Positions 43,953 through 52,382 are shown, counted from the first letter of the stretch. The stretch is 64,000 bases of DNA from Bog-473 sp963764305 (GCA_963764305.1 CAVXSD010000010.1:248001-312000), one strand, 5' to 3'. A program made the numbers and translations. Notes: generated by a model from the sequence alone, not told the origin.

Positions 43953-45467
43953 CCCGAATCCGGAACGATCGCCGCGCCGCGGCGGGCCACCGGGGACCCC
44001 GCCGGCGACCGCCGGCGTTGGATCGCCCTGATGGTCGTCTGCCTGGCCATGCTGATGAACGCGCTCGACGGCTCCATCGTGAACGTGGCGCTCCCCGACA
44101 TCCAGCACAGCCTGCATTTCTCCCAATCCGGCCTGACGTGGGTCGTCGATGCCTACCTCATCAGCTTCGGGAGCTTTCTCCTTCTGGCCGGCCGGCTGGG
44201 TGATCTCATCGGGCGCAAGAAGGTGTTCGTGGCCGGAGTCGGGCTCTTCACTCTGGCCTCCATCGCGTGCGGATCAGCCGACAGCCAGTCCATGCTGGTG
44301 GCGGCTCGCTTCGTCCAAGGCATCGGCGGGGCGCTTTCCTCCTCCGTGATCATCGCCCTCATCGTCACGGAATTCCCCCGCGCCTACGAGCGATCCAAGG
44401 CCATGAGCGCGTACATCTTCGTGGCCGTGGGCGGCGGTTCCATCGGCCTACTGATGGGCGGGGTGCTCACGCAGACGTTGACCTGGCACTGGATCTTCTT
44501 CGTGAATGTGCCTATCGGAGTCGCCACGCTGATCCTGGGCCAATTCTTCATTGTGGAGAACGTCGGCATCGGCATCCGTCAGGGCGTCGACGTGGTTGGC
44601 TCCGTGTTGGTGACGGTCTCCCTGATGGTGGGGATCTACGGGATCGTGACCGCTTCACGCGTCGGGTGGAGCTCCCCCGAGACCCTGGGCCCACTGGCGA
44701 TCGCCGTGGTCCTCTTCGCCACCTTCATCGTCCTGGAATCGAAGCTGGCCAACCCGATCATGCCGCTGCGCATCCTGAAGCTGCGCAGCTTGACCGGTTC
44801 GAGCGTGGTGCGGGGCTTGCTCGCCACCGGCATGTTCTCAACCTTCTTCATCGGCGCCCTGTACCTCGAACGGGTGCTGGGCTACAGCCCGATCGCCACG
44901 GGGCTGGCGTTCATGCCGGCGACGATCGGCATGGCCGCTATGTCCTCGGGCCTCGCCGCTCAGCTGGTCCGGCGTTTTGGACCCCGTCGTGTGATGTACC
45001 CCGGCATCCTGACGGCAGCGGTCGGCCTCCTCCTGCTGGCTCTGGCCGGCTCCCACCCGGGCTACTTCCCTCAGATCTTCTTCGGGTTCTTCCTCCTCGG
45101 CCTCGGCGCCGGCGCCTCCATGATCCCGCTTCTGCAGATCGCCATGTCGGAAGTCCCGAAGGAGGACGCCGGCCTGGCCTCGGGCATCGTCAACGTCTCC
45201 ATGCAGATGTCGGCCGCCGTCGGCCTGGCTGCCCTCAGCACCATCGCTACGAACTACACCAAGTCCCTGGTGGCGCAGGGTCACGAACTCATCGGCGCGC
45301 TGACCGAGGGCTACCGGCTCGCCCTGCTCATCGCCGCCGCCAGTGTGCTGGTCGGCCTCATCCTTGCGCCCTTCCTCTTGCGGACAAACGCCTCACCCGA
45401 GGATGAGGCAGCGCACATGGCAGAGAACATGCAGGAACCCGAGACGTACGAGCACCTCGTTCTCTAG
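43944..45467 (+). CDS. MFS drug:proton antiporter, 14-TM EmrB/QacA type
   Basis: A 507-residue exporter with about 14 membrane helices. DHA2-family motifs: LDGSIVNVALPDIQ (motif D1) after helix 1, GRLGDLIGRKKVF (motif A), RFVQGIGGALSSSVIIALI (motif B) and GGSIGLLMGGVLTQTLTWHWIFFVNVPIG (motif C and its sequel). The hydrophilic C-terminus ends YEHLVL. Substrates of such pumps are hydrophobic drugs or dyes and cannot be read from sequence. It is divergent from a MarR gene that probably represses it. A fragment of a different MFS gene with the same kind of tail lies at 56.3 kb. Confidence 0.93.
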   Translation: MTIPESGTIAAPRRATGDPAGDRRRWIALMVVCLAMLMNALDGSIVNVALPDIQHSLHFSQSGLTWVVDAYLISFGSFLLLAGRLGDLIGRKKVFVAGVGLFTLASIACGSADSQSMLVAARFVQGIGGALSSSVIIALIVTEFPRAYERSKAMSAYIFVAVGGGSIGLLMGGVLTQTLTWHWIFFVNVPIGVATLILGQFFIVENVGIGIRQGVDVVGSVLVTVSLMVGIYGIVTASRVGWSSPETLGPLAIAVVLFATFIVLESKLANPIMPLRILKLRSLTGSSVVRGLLATGMFSTFFIGALYLERVLGYSPIATGLAFMPATIGMAAMSSGLAAQLVRRFGPRRVMYPGILTAAVGLLLLALAGSHPGYFPQIFFGFFLLGLGAGASMIPLLQIAMSEVPKEDAGLASGIVNVSMQMSAAVGLAALSTIATNYTKSLVAQGHELIGALTEGYRLALLIAAASVLVGLILAPFLLRTNASPEDEAAHMAENMQEPETYEHLVL

Positions 45468-45491
45468 TCAGCGTGCAGTCGAGGAGAGGGT

Positions 45492-46340
45492 CTATTCCCG
45501 GGCTCCTCTCCAGCGGACCACGTCGAGCGTCGCCAGCACGTCCGGGTCTGCGATCAACTCGATCTCGCGCACCAGCCCGGCGTGGACGTGGAACACGAAG
45601 GCGACCTTGACCTCGCCGGCCAGAATCCAGGCACCGCCGAGGTCGCCGTCGATCACGACCGGTGCCGCCCCCTTCGCACCGTTGAAGCGCTCGGCAACCG
45701 CTGAAGCGCCCTGGTACACCGGATCCGTGCCTTTTTGCTGCCCGACCAGGTCAGCACGCATGACCGCGTCGGGCGCGAGCAGCATCAGCAGGGTCGAGAG
45801 ATCCCCGCCGCGGGATGCGGCGAGGAACGCATCAACGACGCGGCGACCCTCGACGCGCTCAGCCTGCGCCGCGACGGGCTCCGGCGCACCCTGCACCTTG
45901 CGCCGCGCCCGACTCGCCAGCTGGCGCACGGCGGTGCCCGAGCGCCCCAGGATGGCGCTGATTTCGTCGAACGGGTACCCGAAGACATCGTGCAGCACGA
46001 ACGCCGCCCTCTCGGCGGGTGCCAGGGTGTCGAAAACGACCTCCATCGCCCCGCCTACCCTCTCGGCGAGCAGCGCGTCGGCCTCCGGGTCGACCGGTGC
46101 GGGGATTGCAGGCGTCGAGGCCTCTGCGTCCGACCTGGTACGCCGCTTGCGTAGGTGGTCCAGGCACAACCGCGTCACGACGGTCGTCAACCAGGCTGCC
46201 AGGTCGTCGACATCTCGGGTACGGGAAAGTCGCAGCCAAGCCTCCTGCAGGACATCGCCCGCATCAGCCTCCGATCCAAGTATCCGGATGGCGATCGCGG
46301 TCAGCCGGGGTCGTTCGGCGTCAAAGGCGGTGGCGTCCAT
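45492..46340 (-). CDS. ECF sigma factor, SigJ/ECF41-type
   Basis: A 282-residue extracytoplasmic-function sigma factor. The start ATG 46340 gives MDATAFDAERPRLTAIAIRILGS; a GTG slightly upstream is possible. Region 2 contains SEADAGDVLQEAWLRLSRT and region 4 contains VFVLHDVFGYPFDEISAILGRSGTAVRQLASRAR-like sequence. The extra ~100-residue C-terminal domain (VVDAFLAASRGGDLSTLLMLLAPD) is a SnoaL-type fold. This is diagnostic of SigJ/ECF41 factors, where it replaces a separate anti-sigma factor and controls activity. ECF41 genes often sit next to the carboxymuconolactone decarboxylase or oxidoreductase they control; none is adjacent here. Confidence 0.92.
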   Translation of the reverse strand: MDATAFDAERPRLTAIAIRILGSEADAGDVLQEAWLRLSRTRDVDDLAAWLTTVVTRLCLDHLRKRRTRSDAEASTPAIPAPVDPEADALLAERVGGAMEVVFDTLAPAERAAFVLHDVFGYPFDEISAILGRSGTAVRQLASRARRKVQGAPEPVAAQAERVEGRRVVDAFLAASRGGDLSTLLMLLAPDAVMRADLVGQQKGTDPVYQGASAVAERFNGAKGAAPVVIDGDLGGAWILAGEVKVAFVFHVHAGLVREIELIADPDVLATLDVVRWRGARE

Positions 46341-46497
46341 GGTGGTGCCATTCTGGAACACGTCGTTGGTGGTCACGTTCTGTTGACGTGCGCCGCCCCC
46401 GGCGTGTGACGTAGGAACGCTTCCGGCCCCTGTGACCTGGCGCAGAAGACCCGTTGGCGCCCGAAGCAGTCTCAGGGCACCAAAGCGATGAGCAGGT

Positions 46498-46626
46498 TCA
46501 GCTGAGCCCTCCGCCGGCGTCGCGCTCGAGGCCCGACGCCCTCGCCGCCTCCACATGGCGCCGGACCGTCTTGTCGTCGATGCCGACCAGCTTCTCGAGC
46601 GAGCGCAGGCCCTCCCTGAATCCCAT
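46498..46626 (-). pseudogene. IstA-like transposase N-terminal fragment
   Basis: A 42-residue frame from ATG 46626: MGFREGLRSLEKLVGIDDKT, then VRRHVEAARASGLERDAGGG. It matches the start of IS21-type IstA transposases, where a helix-turn-helix (GLDRKTVRRYVEAA-like) binds the terminal repeats. After the stop at 46498-46500, a neighbouring frame continues QLNLLIALVP, as expected for the next IstA segment, so a frameshift plus truncation has destroyed the gene. Confidence 0.6.
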
Positions 46627-46722
46627 CGCCGCTCCTCAGATCCGCGCAACGATGACGGCGAGCGCCCCGCATCGCGCACCGGCGCTGGGTGGATCCAAAA
46701 AGGGGGCCCCATACCGGCGGAA

Positions 46723-46793
46723 TGGTGGTCCCATGCTGGTGGCGGGACGCAGGGCAGCTCACAGTGGTCCCGCCATGTCGGTGGCGGGCGACA
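46723..46793. repeat. IS21-type terminal direct repeats
   Basis: Two related ~25-base blocks, TGGTCCCATGCTGGTGGCGG around 46725-46744 and TGGTCCCGCCATGTCGGTGG around 46764-46783, are direct repeats spaced about 39 bases apart. They serve as transposase-binding sites in IS21-family elements. The outer one runs to the terminal ACA at 46791-46793. Confidence 0.6.
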
Positions 46794-46958
46794 TCATGGT
46801 CGATGCCTTCCCGATCGTCTGCCTCTGCAAGAGCGGTCAGGCGCGAGTTTCAGGGGGGTGGCCACCCGCGGGGAGGCTCAGGCCTTCCTGCTCTCGCGCT
46901 GGCCAGCCCCTTCAAAACCAGCGCCCAAAGCATGCGAACGGTCAACCGGCTGCCGCGC

Positions 46959-47745
46959 TCACCCCTGCCGGCGGAGCTCGAATCCAAAGAGCGAGAGCAA
47001 ACGAATCCCCGGCGGCTGGACCCGTCCACCCTCCGCCTCACCGGAGGTCAGCAGACAGCGGCTCGCCATCGCGACCGTGCGGGCAACGGAATTCATGAGG
47101 AGATCCTCGACGGCCGTGACATCCCGGCAGCGCCACAGTGCCAGAGCGGTGTCCCAGGCGACGTCTCGCGCGGAGTTGATGCTCCAAATTCCCGATCAGG
47201 TCGAGCACGGATTCCGCGTGACGATCGACATCGAGGACGACGCTCGACTCAAAGGACTGGCGGACCGACTGCTCCGCGGCGTCGAGCAGCACGTCGACCT
47301 TCTGGTAGTCGGCGTAATGGGTCCCGTCGTCGGGGGCAGTCTTCATTCTGGTGCACGTGTCGACGAGGGCGATGGGAAGGTCGTGGTTGATGTGTGCGTT
47401 CATACCGGCCAACGCGAACTGGATCGGATAGATGTCGGCCTTGGAGCGTGCCTCGAACAAGGGTTGCCACGCGGCCGGAACATTGTTCGGTTCGTTGGCC
47501 AGCATGTCGACGGCCGCGAAGTAGACGTTGGCGAAGGTGATATCGAAGTAGCTCATGAACGCAGGATCCGCGAAGAACCCCTGTGAGATCCGGTTGTCGA
47601 CCTGTTGGGTGACCTCGAGGTACATGCGATTGAAGCAGGCGATCCCGTCCGCCGCCGGCAGAGCAGCCTCGATGTGCTGCATCCGAGTGATGGCCTCGGC
47701 GACCGAGGTCACCGGTGGTCCACCGGGAGGCGTATCGTTCCCCAT
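46959..47745 (-). CDS. DUF5995-family protein, frameshifted
   Basis: A leftward gene from ATG 47745. The first 185 residues are in one frame: MGNDTPPGGPPVTSVAEAIT, a long helical region, PAFMSYFDITFANVYFAAVD, and FALAGMNAHINHDLPIALV, which is the conserved DUF5995 core with its His-rich IxHDL motif. Near 47185 one surplus T in the TTT of GGGAATTTGG shifts the frame. Removing it continues WSINSARDVAWDTALALWRC and then LLSLFGFELRRQG to TGA at 46959-46961. The ending agrees with what I recall for the family. Function unknown; probably cytoplasmic with possible metal-binding His/Asp residues. Confidence 0.75.
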
Positions 47746-48425
47746 GGCCAGTTGACGTTAACCGGCAGCCGAGCGCAGCGTAAGGCGACGAGAGTAAGCG
47801 TAAGGCGACGAGAGTAAGGGCGCACCACCAAGAAGGACCGCTGGAGCGGGCCTCTCTGCGCCGCTGGTGTGTACCGCTGATCCCGGATCTCCTTTGGATC
47901 CGTTTCTGTTGGCCGCATCCCGAGGGACTCGGGTTGTGGTGGGTGGAGCCGAGACTGGCCTCCGGAAGGGCAGCGACCTAGCGGGCAGTTCCCCTACACG
48001 TCAGAAAACGTCGCCTCCTCCATCGAGGTGATCGAGCTCGCGGGGAGTGCGGCTGCGCCAAGTGAACGGTACTCGGGGCTCGGCGAACGGGCGGCCGCTT
48101 TCACTGAGGTCGAAGAACGACGACATGCCGTTGGCGCTGGCGTCGCGTAGGTCAAGTCAGAGCAGGAGGGTGACTGCGTTGGTGGATCCGGAAAGATGGC
48201 AATCTTGCTGTGAGTCCCTCGCGCCACAAGTCCTTTGTTTCAGTCCCCGGCAGCGCATCTCCTCACGCGATACCCGTTCGGAATGCGGACACCCGCAATT
48301 CATCGGTTGCTTTGGATAGCTGGTCGCACTGAGTTCCGATCGACGTCACACTGGACTCATGGAGATGATCCGGAAGGCAACGAGTGTCAGGTCGTCGTAG
48401 CAGGCGCTAGGCGACGGGCGATCGC
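47746..48425. other. Gene-free stretch at the start of the lower-GC island
   Basis: No convincing gene is seen in these 680 bases. A perfect 20-base tandem duplication lies at 47778-47817. A short rightward frame around 48000-48140 contains IEVIELAG, reminiscent of dodecin, but the rest does not fit. Base composition drops from the high-GC background towards a more even mix from about 48.1 kb onward. Confidence 0.5.
47778..47817. repeat. Perfect 20-base tandem duplication
   Basis: gcgtaaggcgacgagagtaa occurs twice back to back at 47778-47797 and 47798-47817, just upstream of the DUF5995 start and outside any gene. Its identity suggests a recent slippage or duplication event. Confidence 0.85.
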
Positions 48426-48560
48426 TCAGTCGTCGTCCACGTCGTCCGTCTCATCATCGTCACCTTTCATGGCGAAGAGGCCTCCGACGGGATAGCTCTG
48501 GCCGGTCGGACGGACCAACTCGTGGCTCGCGAACTCATCGACGGGCGCAACCGTGGTCAT
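48426..48560 (-). CDS. Small acidic peptide, possible RiPP precursor
   Basis: A 44-residue frame from ATG 48560. The N-terminal half (MTTVAPVDEFASHELVRPTG) is followed by QSYPVGGLFAMKG and then a run of ten acidic residues out of the last thirteen (DDDETDDVDDD at the end). It ends at TGA and lies 64 bases beyond the stop of the putative heme-binding protein gene on the same strand, about 1.7 kb from a YcaO gene. Its size, composition and place beside a RiPP-type enzyme make it a candidate modified peptide or small accessory peptide. There is no clear ribosome site. I recognise no family. Confidence 0.4.
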   Translation of the reverse strand: MTTVAPVDEFASHELVRPTGQSYPVGGLFAMKGDDDETDDVDDD

Positions 48561-48624
48561 CAAGAAGCGAGCCAAATCCGCCGAGCCTCAAAGCTAAGAG
48601 ACCGTCGCAGGATATCCGTCCGAA

Positions 48625-49572
48625 CTACACGGACTTGACCAGCGTTCCCACGGTGATATGCGGCCAGCTCAAGCCATTGAAGTTGAGCAGGACGGATTGC
48701 GAGTACTGGAGCTGAAGAAACGATGCGCCAGAGGGATTCTTCACGCGCTCAAGCCAGAACGTTGCCGAAACGTCAGCCACGTCAGCATTCGGAATCAAGA
48801 ACGGAATATTGCCAATAGCACCCAACGCAGCCTGACCTGCTGCGGTCACGCCATTGGCACTCACACTGATCTCGACCGAATCAACGATCTGAAAACCCTG
48901 ATTTGCGGCCGCCTGATTCGCATCGGTCAACAGCGCGTTCGGATTGTCCACCAGTGCCTGAGTGATGCCCACCGGCAACGGCGTCGTGCGGAAGTTCGAT
49001 GGGTTGGCAATTATCGACTCGGTGGTGAACGGGAACTGTTGCCCGCCATTCGTTGCGAATGGGACTGTGCTCACCGCTGGGATTACCGGTGGCAGTTGGG
49101 AGACAGCCGAGCCCTGAGCGAGGATCGTTGTCCCATGCGGTATCGAGGCGGCTCGGACGAGGGAACGTGTCCCAGCCGTTTCTGGGGTGGCTGGAATGCT
49201 CAACCAGAAGCCTGGCTCGACGTGAAGCCCACCACCACCTTGCGGAATCGGGAAGTTTGCGTCGTGGATCTGCTGCAGGTACCGGATCGCGAATATGGCA
49301 ATGTCGGGTTCGTTGAGACCGCGGTTTGGTACCGGACCGCCCACCCCATTGAACTCGATCGTCTCCGAGGTCAAGTTGAGCTGGAGGAAGTGGTCGTCTG
49401 TTGAAGGAAAGTGGGGTCGCCAGATCAAGTTGAATCCGCGTCCGGTCCAGGTGCCGGGGAAGTTGCCGATTCCTCCGTGCACACCGAGCAGGGGCCCAGA
49501 GGATCCACCGACTCGGAGCCCATCGGGGATCCTTGTCAGATCCAGATCCTCCGGGGGAAGGACGCTTGTCAT
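48625..49572 (-). CDS. Putative heme-binding protein
   Basis: A 315-residue soluble protein from ATG 49572, chosen because GAGG stands four bases upstream. It opens with a beta-rich domain, GIGNFPGTWTGRGFNLIWRP, then HFLQLNLTSETIEFNGVGGP and PNRGLNEPDIAIFAIRYLQQI. This pattern occurs in bacterial and fungal proteins annotated as heme-binding or peroxidase-associated. LHVEPGFWLSIPATPET and VRAASIPHGTTILAQG continue the barrel-like part. The C-terminal third (VDSVEISVSANGVTAAG onward) is another beta domain. Third-codon positions are much less GC-rich than in the flanking genome, indicating acquisition. It is divergent from the YcaO operon. Confidence 0.55.
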   Translation of the reverse strand: MTSVLPPEDLDLTRIPDGLRVGGSSGPLLGVHGGIGNFPGTWTGRGFNLIWRPHFPSTDDHFLQLNLTSETIEFNGVGGPVPNRGLNEPDIAIFAIRYLQQIHDANFPIPQGGGGLHVEPGFWLSIPATPETAGTRSLVRAASIPHGTTILAQGSAVSQLPPVIPAVSTVPFATNGGQQFPFTTESIIANPSNFRTTPLPVGITQALVDNPNALLTDANQAAANQGFQIVDSVEISVSANGVTAAGQAALGAIGNIPFLIPNADVADVSATFWLERVKNPSGASFLQLQYSQSVLLNFNGLSWPHITVGTLVKSV

Positions 49573-50163
49573 GGTCACCTCGCTAAGGATTGTGTGTCGC
49601 TTTCTTAGCACTTTGTCCCGCCGGCTCTTATGCCTTGGGATGGTTGTGTTTCTCGATCGCGACGCCCCGCTGACGCGGCGGGAACGTCTTGTCTTGTATC
49701 GCCGGAGAGCGATTCGAACCGCGTGGAGCCCGTGATTGCAGATCTGTTGATGGATTGCTTCGGACTACGAATGCCTTCCAATCGGCAGACACGAACAACC
49801 ACGCGTTCTCGAGGATGCCGACAACCAGGTTTGCTCTGTTGGAGAACGCAGGTGTCAACGACGCATGACGAGAATCGGGGCATGGGGAGGATCGGGAAAT
49901 CTAACTGACTCTGCACTATTTGACTCTGGAATATTTGACCCTCTGGGAATTGCATTCTGAGACGGCTCACTCGCAGGTGATCATGGCGCGCTCGGCAAAG
50001 CCGACAAATGCTCTAGACATAGCACTTGTTGTGTATTAACGTCCTGTTCAGCAGCGCTTTCGGCGATCGGTTCAGTCGCAGCACGATTTCAGCACACCGC
50101 ACGTCAACGCGCGGCCTCGGACCATTCACGTTTCACGGACTACAGATTGAAACTGGAGACGAC
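49573..50163. other. Divergent regulatory region of the YcaO island
   Basis: No supported gene lies in these 591 lower-GC bases between the leftward heme-binding protein gene and the rightward peptide-YcaO genes. The visible structure is a 15-base tandem repeat at 49906-49950 and AT-rich sequence around 50010-50040 (ttgttgtgtattaac) that could hold the promoter of the peptide-YcaO unit. A tRNA-like GATTCGAAC at 49709-49717 lacks matching arms. Confidence 0.5.
49906..49950. repeat. Three 15-base tandem units upstream of the RiPP-like operon
   Basis: tgactctgcactatt (49906-49920), tgactctggaatatt (49921-49935) and tgaccctctgggaat (49936-49950) are consecutive 15-base units; the first two differ at three positions and the third is more diverged. 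They stand about 215 bases upstream of the Cys-rich peptide start. Direct repeats at about 1.5 helical turns could be regulator-binding iterons, or a decayed coding repeat. Confidence 0.65.
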
Positions 50164-50343
50164 ATGCCACCGAAGTACGAAATTGAAGAAATTATGGATT
50201 CCCTAGCCGTCATCAGTGAGATAATTTTCAAGCGTCTTCAGTGCATGGAATGCAATCAGTGCGAGCCATGCGGCCCCGCCTTTATGGAATCCCTGAAAGT
50301 GCTTCGCTCGGCCGGAAATGCCGAGGCCGGAGGCCTGAGATAA
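50164..50343 (+). CDS. Cys-rich small peptide, candidate TOMM/RiPP precursor
   Basis: A 59-residue peptide from ATG 50164 with GGAG five bases upstream. The N-terminal part (MPPKYEIEEIMDSLAVISEI) is helical and acidic-amphipathic like a leader peptide. The middle carries four cysteines in regular triplet spacing, CMECNQCEPCGP (residues about 27-38). A non-Cys tail ends at TAA 50341-50343. Precursors of thiazole/oxazole-modified peptides commonly have repeated Cxx units and an N-terminal leader. The next gene is an E1-like/YcaO cyclodehydratase, the enzyme that would convert such cysteines to thiazolines. The 3' part overlaps the likely start of that gene in another frame. Alternative: a small metal-binding protein. 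Confidence 0.55.
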   Translation: MPPKYEIEEIMDSLAVISEIIFKRLQCMECNQCEPCGPAFMESLKVLRSAGNAEAGGLR

Positions 50344-52382
50344 GCGTTCGCGAATTTGCGTTTCGATTTGCAGACGACATTCGAATCGCGCCCACTCCTC
50401 GAGGTGCGATTCTCGCGACTCCGGCGGGTTGTCGCGAACTGAAGCTGTCCAGCCCGACCTTCGTGTCGCAGGTTGTTCCGGTCATCCTCCAGGGCGACAG
50501 GGCTGACCGGCCGGAATGGGTGTCTCAGTTGTGTGCGGATCTTGAGCGCTTAAGTGTGCTCGAGAGTTGCGAGATACCGAAACACCCGACTGACTTTGAG
50601 GGCCGGCGGATCGTCGGGATCCCTCGGGGGACTCGTCTTACCTCTCTCGCCAGCAATGCTCTTTGCAAACTGGGCGTCACGACAACACCGAACCTGCTGG
50701 ACGCCTCGTTCGTATTGATGGATCTATCCGGACTCTCGACCGAGGATGCGTTTGGCTTGGCCAAACAGGTTCACCGAACGGGAACTTCCTCAGTGGCCGT
50801 GTGGACTGTTGGAGAAACAGCAATATTCGGACCTCTCTCGCGACCCGGAAGAACTGCCTGTTGGAATTGTGCCGTCATCCGCTTTGCGGATCCACCTTCC
50901 AGTCAATTCTCCAGCGTGTCGACTGAGCAAACCGCCAAGCTCGCCGCCGAGCTTGTCTTTCTCGCAGTCTGCTATGGCGAACTGACGCCCTACGGGAGTG
51001 CCCTGGTGGAGGAAGGTGAAGGCTGGAGCATTCACAACGTCGTACCAGCTCCGTGGTGCGCCCTATGTGGTGGGGTGAGACCTGAGGAGTATGAGAGCTC
51101 TGGGATTGTGCATTCGCTATTGATCCCAGAGAAGTTGCGAGTCCTTGCTGGCACCCGGGGGGGAATCATAAAGAAGCTGCTGCTGTTTGACAGCGGGGAT
51201 GAACTTCCACCGGTGCCGAGTTGTGCTGCAGCGCAAATCGCCGGTTTCAACGGATCAAATGTCAGTTTTCCAGCACTGACCGGCGAGGGTAAAGGCGCTA
51301 CACAGGAGGATGCCGTATGGAGCGCCATCGGCGAAGGTATTGAGCGCTATTCAGCATCGATGTGGGACCCAGTTCAACTGTTGTATGCACCATTTGACGA
51401 CATTGCCAGTTGGGCCTTCGATCCTCGATATTTGGTTCTCTATGACGACGACCAATACAGCGATTCTGCCTTTCCGTTCATGCGATACGAACCCTTCCAA
51501 CCGATTCACTGGGCGGTCGGGAGATGGCTCGATGACGGCACCCGTACTGCGGTACCGGCCTTGGCCACATTCCTAGGATTTCCAGCCCCGCGATCTGAGC
51601 GTTTTGCGCAGACCACGAGCAACGGGCTGGCAGCCGGCGGCTCACTTGAGAACGCAACCCTCAGCGCCATATATGAACTGATCGAGCGGGACGCCTTCAT
51701 GCTTTTTTGGTTGACCAGACTTCCCGGAACGCGAGTGGCCGACGAGGGCCTGAGTCCTGCCGCTAGCGATGCCCTTCGTGGAGTTGAACGCCTTGGAGCT
51801 AGGACGGAGCTTTATCTGATCGATGCCGGGTTAGGGCACCCGACGATGGTCTGCATCGGATTCGGCGATGGTCAAACGTGGCCTGGTGTCACGATCGGCC
51901 TCGGAACTGATGCTGACGCTACTCGCGCGCTCGAGAAGGCGGTTTTTGAACACGCACACTTTGGTGTGTATTTGCGTCGATTGATGCTCGAAGATCGCCA
52001 CAGCGGATCCATGGCTGCCAGCGAGGTGAAATCGGCCCTCGACCACGGGCTCTATTACGTGGACCCAGACAAGTCACGCGCGCTAAACCCACTTCGAGCT
52101 TCTACAGATGATCCGGTGACTCTGTCCGAGCTTCGCACCAGGTACCAACTCCCATCGGACTTGAACTCATGTGTCCGACGGCTGCGAGCCTCCGGAATCC
52201 GTCTAGCTTCCGTAGACGTCACGTCGCCAGATGTGGCGCTTGGTCCACTTCGAGTCGTCCGAGTAGTTGGGACGCACATGCAGCCGATCCATTTCGGCGT
52301 CGCGAATCGTCGACTTCGAAATCCGAGACTGCACTCCAGACTTGTTGGTGCACCCGAAATTCTGCCTCATCCAATAGCGTGA
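50268..52382 (+). CDS. E1-like leader-binding protein fused to YcaO cyclodehydratase
   Basis: A single protein of about 700 residues combining both halves of an azoline-forming enzyme. The N-terminal ~290 residues are the E1-like leader-peptide-binding part, with LDASFVLMDLSGLSTEDAFG and two CxxC pairs (codons at 50859/50868 and 51057/51066) that would hold zinc. The C-terminal ~390 residues are YcaO: SFPALTGEGKGATQEDAVWSAIGEGIERYSA and TTSNGLAAGG-LENATLSAIYELIERDAF hold the ATP-binding acidic residues. The chain ends PHPIA, close to the Pro-rich YcaO tail. It activates backbone amides with ATP to form thiazoline/oxazoline rings. Start uncertain: ATG 50268 or 50241, both inside the peptide gene. 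Lower GC than the background. No dehydrogenase, protease or exporter is adjacent. Confidence 0.88.
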   Translation: MRPRLYGIPESASLGRKCRGRRPEISVREFAFRFADDIRIAPTPRGAILATPAGCRELKLSSPTFVSQVVPVILQGDRADRPEWVSQLCADLERLSVLESCEIPKHPTDFEGRRIVGIPRGTRLTSLASNALCKLGVTTTPNLLDASFVLMDLSGLSTEDAFGLAKQVHRTGTSSVAVWTVGETAIFGPLSRPGRTACWNCAVIRFADPPSSQFSSVSTEQTAKLAAELVFLAVCYGELTPYGSALVEEGEGWSIHNVVPAPWCALCGGVRPEEYESSGIVHSLLIPEKLRVLAGTRGGIIKKLLLFDSGDELPPVPSCAAAQIAGFNGSNVSFPALTGEGKGATQEDAVWSAIGEGIERYSASMWDPVQLLYAPFDDIASWAFDPRYLVLYDDDQYSDSAFPFMRYEPFQPIHWAVGRWLDDGTRTAVPALATFLGFPAPRSERFAQTTSNGLAAGGSLENATLSAIYELIERDAFMLFWLTRLPGTRVADEGLSPAASDALRGVERLGARTELYLIDAGLGHPTMVCIGFGDGQTWPGVTIGLGTDADATRALEKAVFEHAHFGVYLRRLMLEDRHSGSMAASEVKSALDHGLYYVDPDKSRALNPLRASTDDPVTLSELRTRYQLPSDLNSCVRRLRASGIRLASVDVTSPDVALGPLRVVRVVGTHMQPIHFGVANRRLRNPRLHSRLVGAPEILPHPIA

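Larger units (their letters stand above)
46472..46793 (-). mobile_element. IS21-family element, left-end remnant
   Basis: Read leftward, a TGT at 46793 begins TGTCGCCCGCCACCGACATG, and related repeats follow. They are built from a CCGCCACC-type core followed by an ATGG-GGGACCACC-type core, at about 46793-46762 and 46747-46723, with a degenerate third copy near 46720-46705. Multiple internal repeats behind a TGT end are the hallmark of IS21-family termini. About 80 bases further in starts a short istA-like frame. The element is cut off near 46472; the rest of istA and all of istB are missing. So this is a dead relic, marking past insertion at the edge of the accessory region. Confidence 0.65.

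Noticed and set aside
46978..46992. CTCGAATCC segment considered as a tRNA T-loop
   Set aside because: It lies within the restored C-terminus of the DUF5995 gene and has no tRNA secondary structure around it.
48000..48140. Dodecin-like peptide start (IEVIELAG) on the plus strand
   Set aside because: Only the first eight residues resemble dodecin; the rest does not align and there is no proper start, so no gene was called.
49695..49740. tRNA-like GATTCGAAC segment (T-loop-like sequence) in the YcaO island
   Set aside because: The flanking bases do not form a T-stem on either strand and no anticodon or acceptor arm is found; probably chance.
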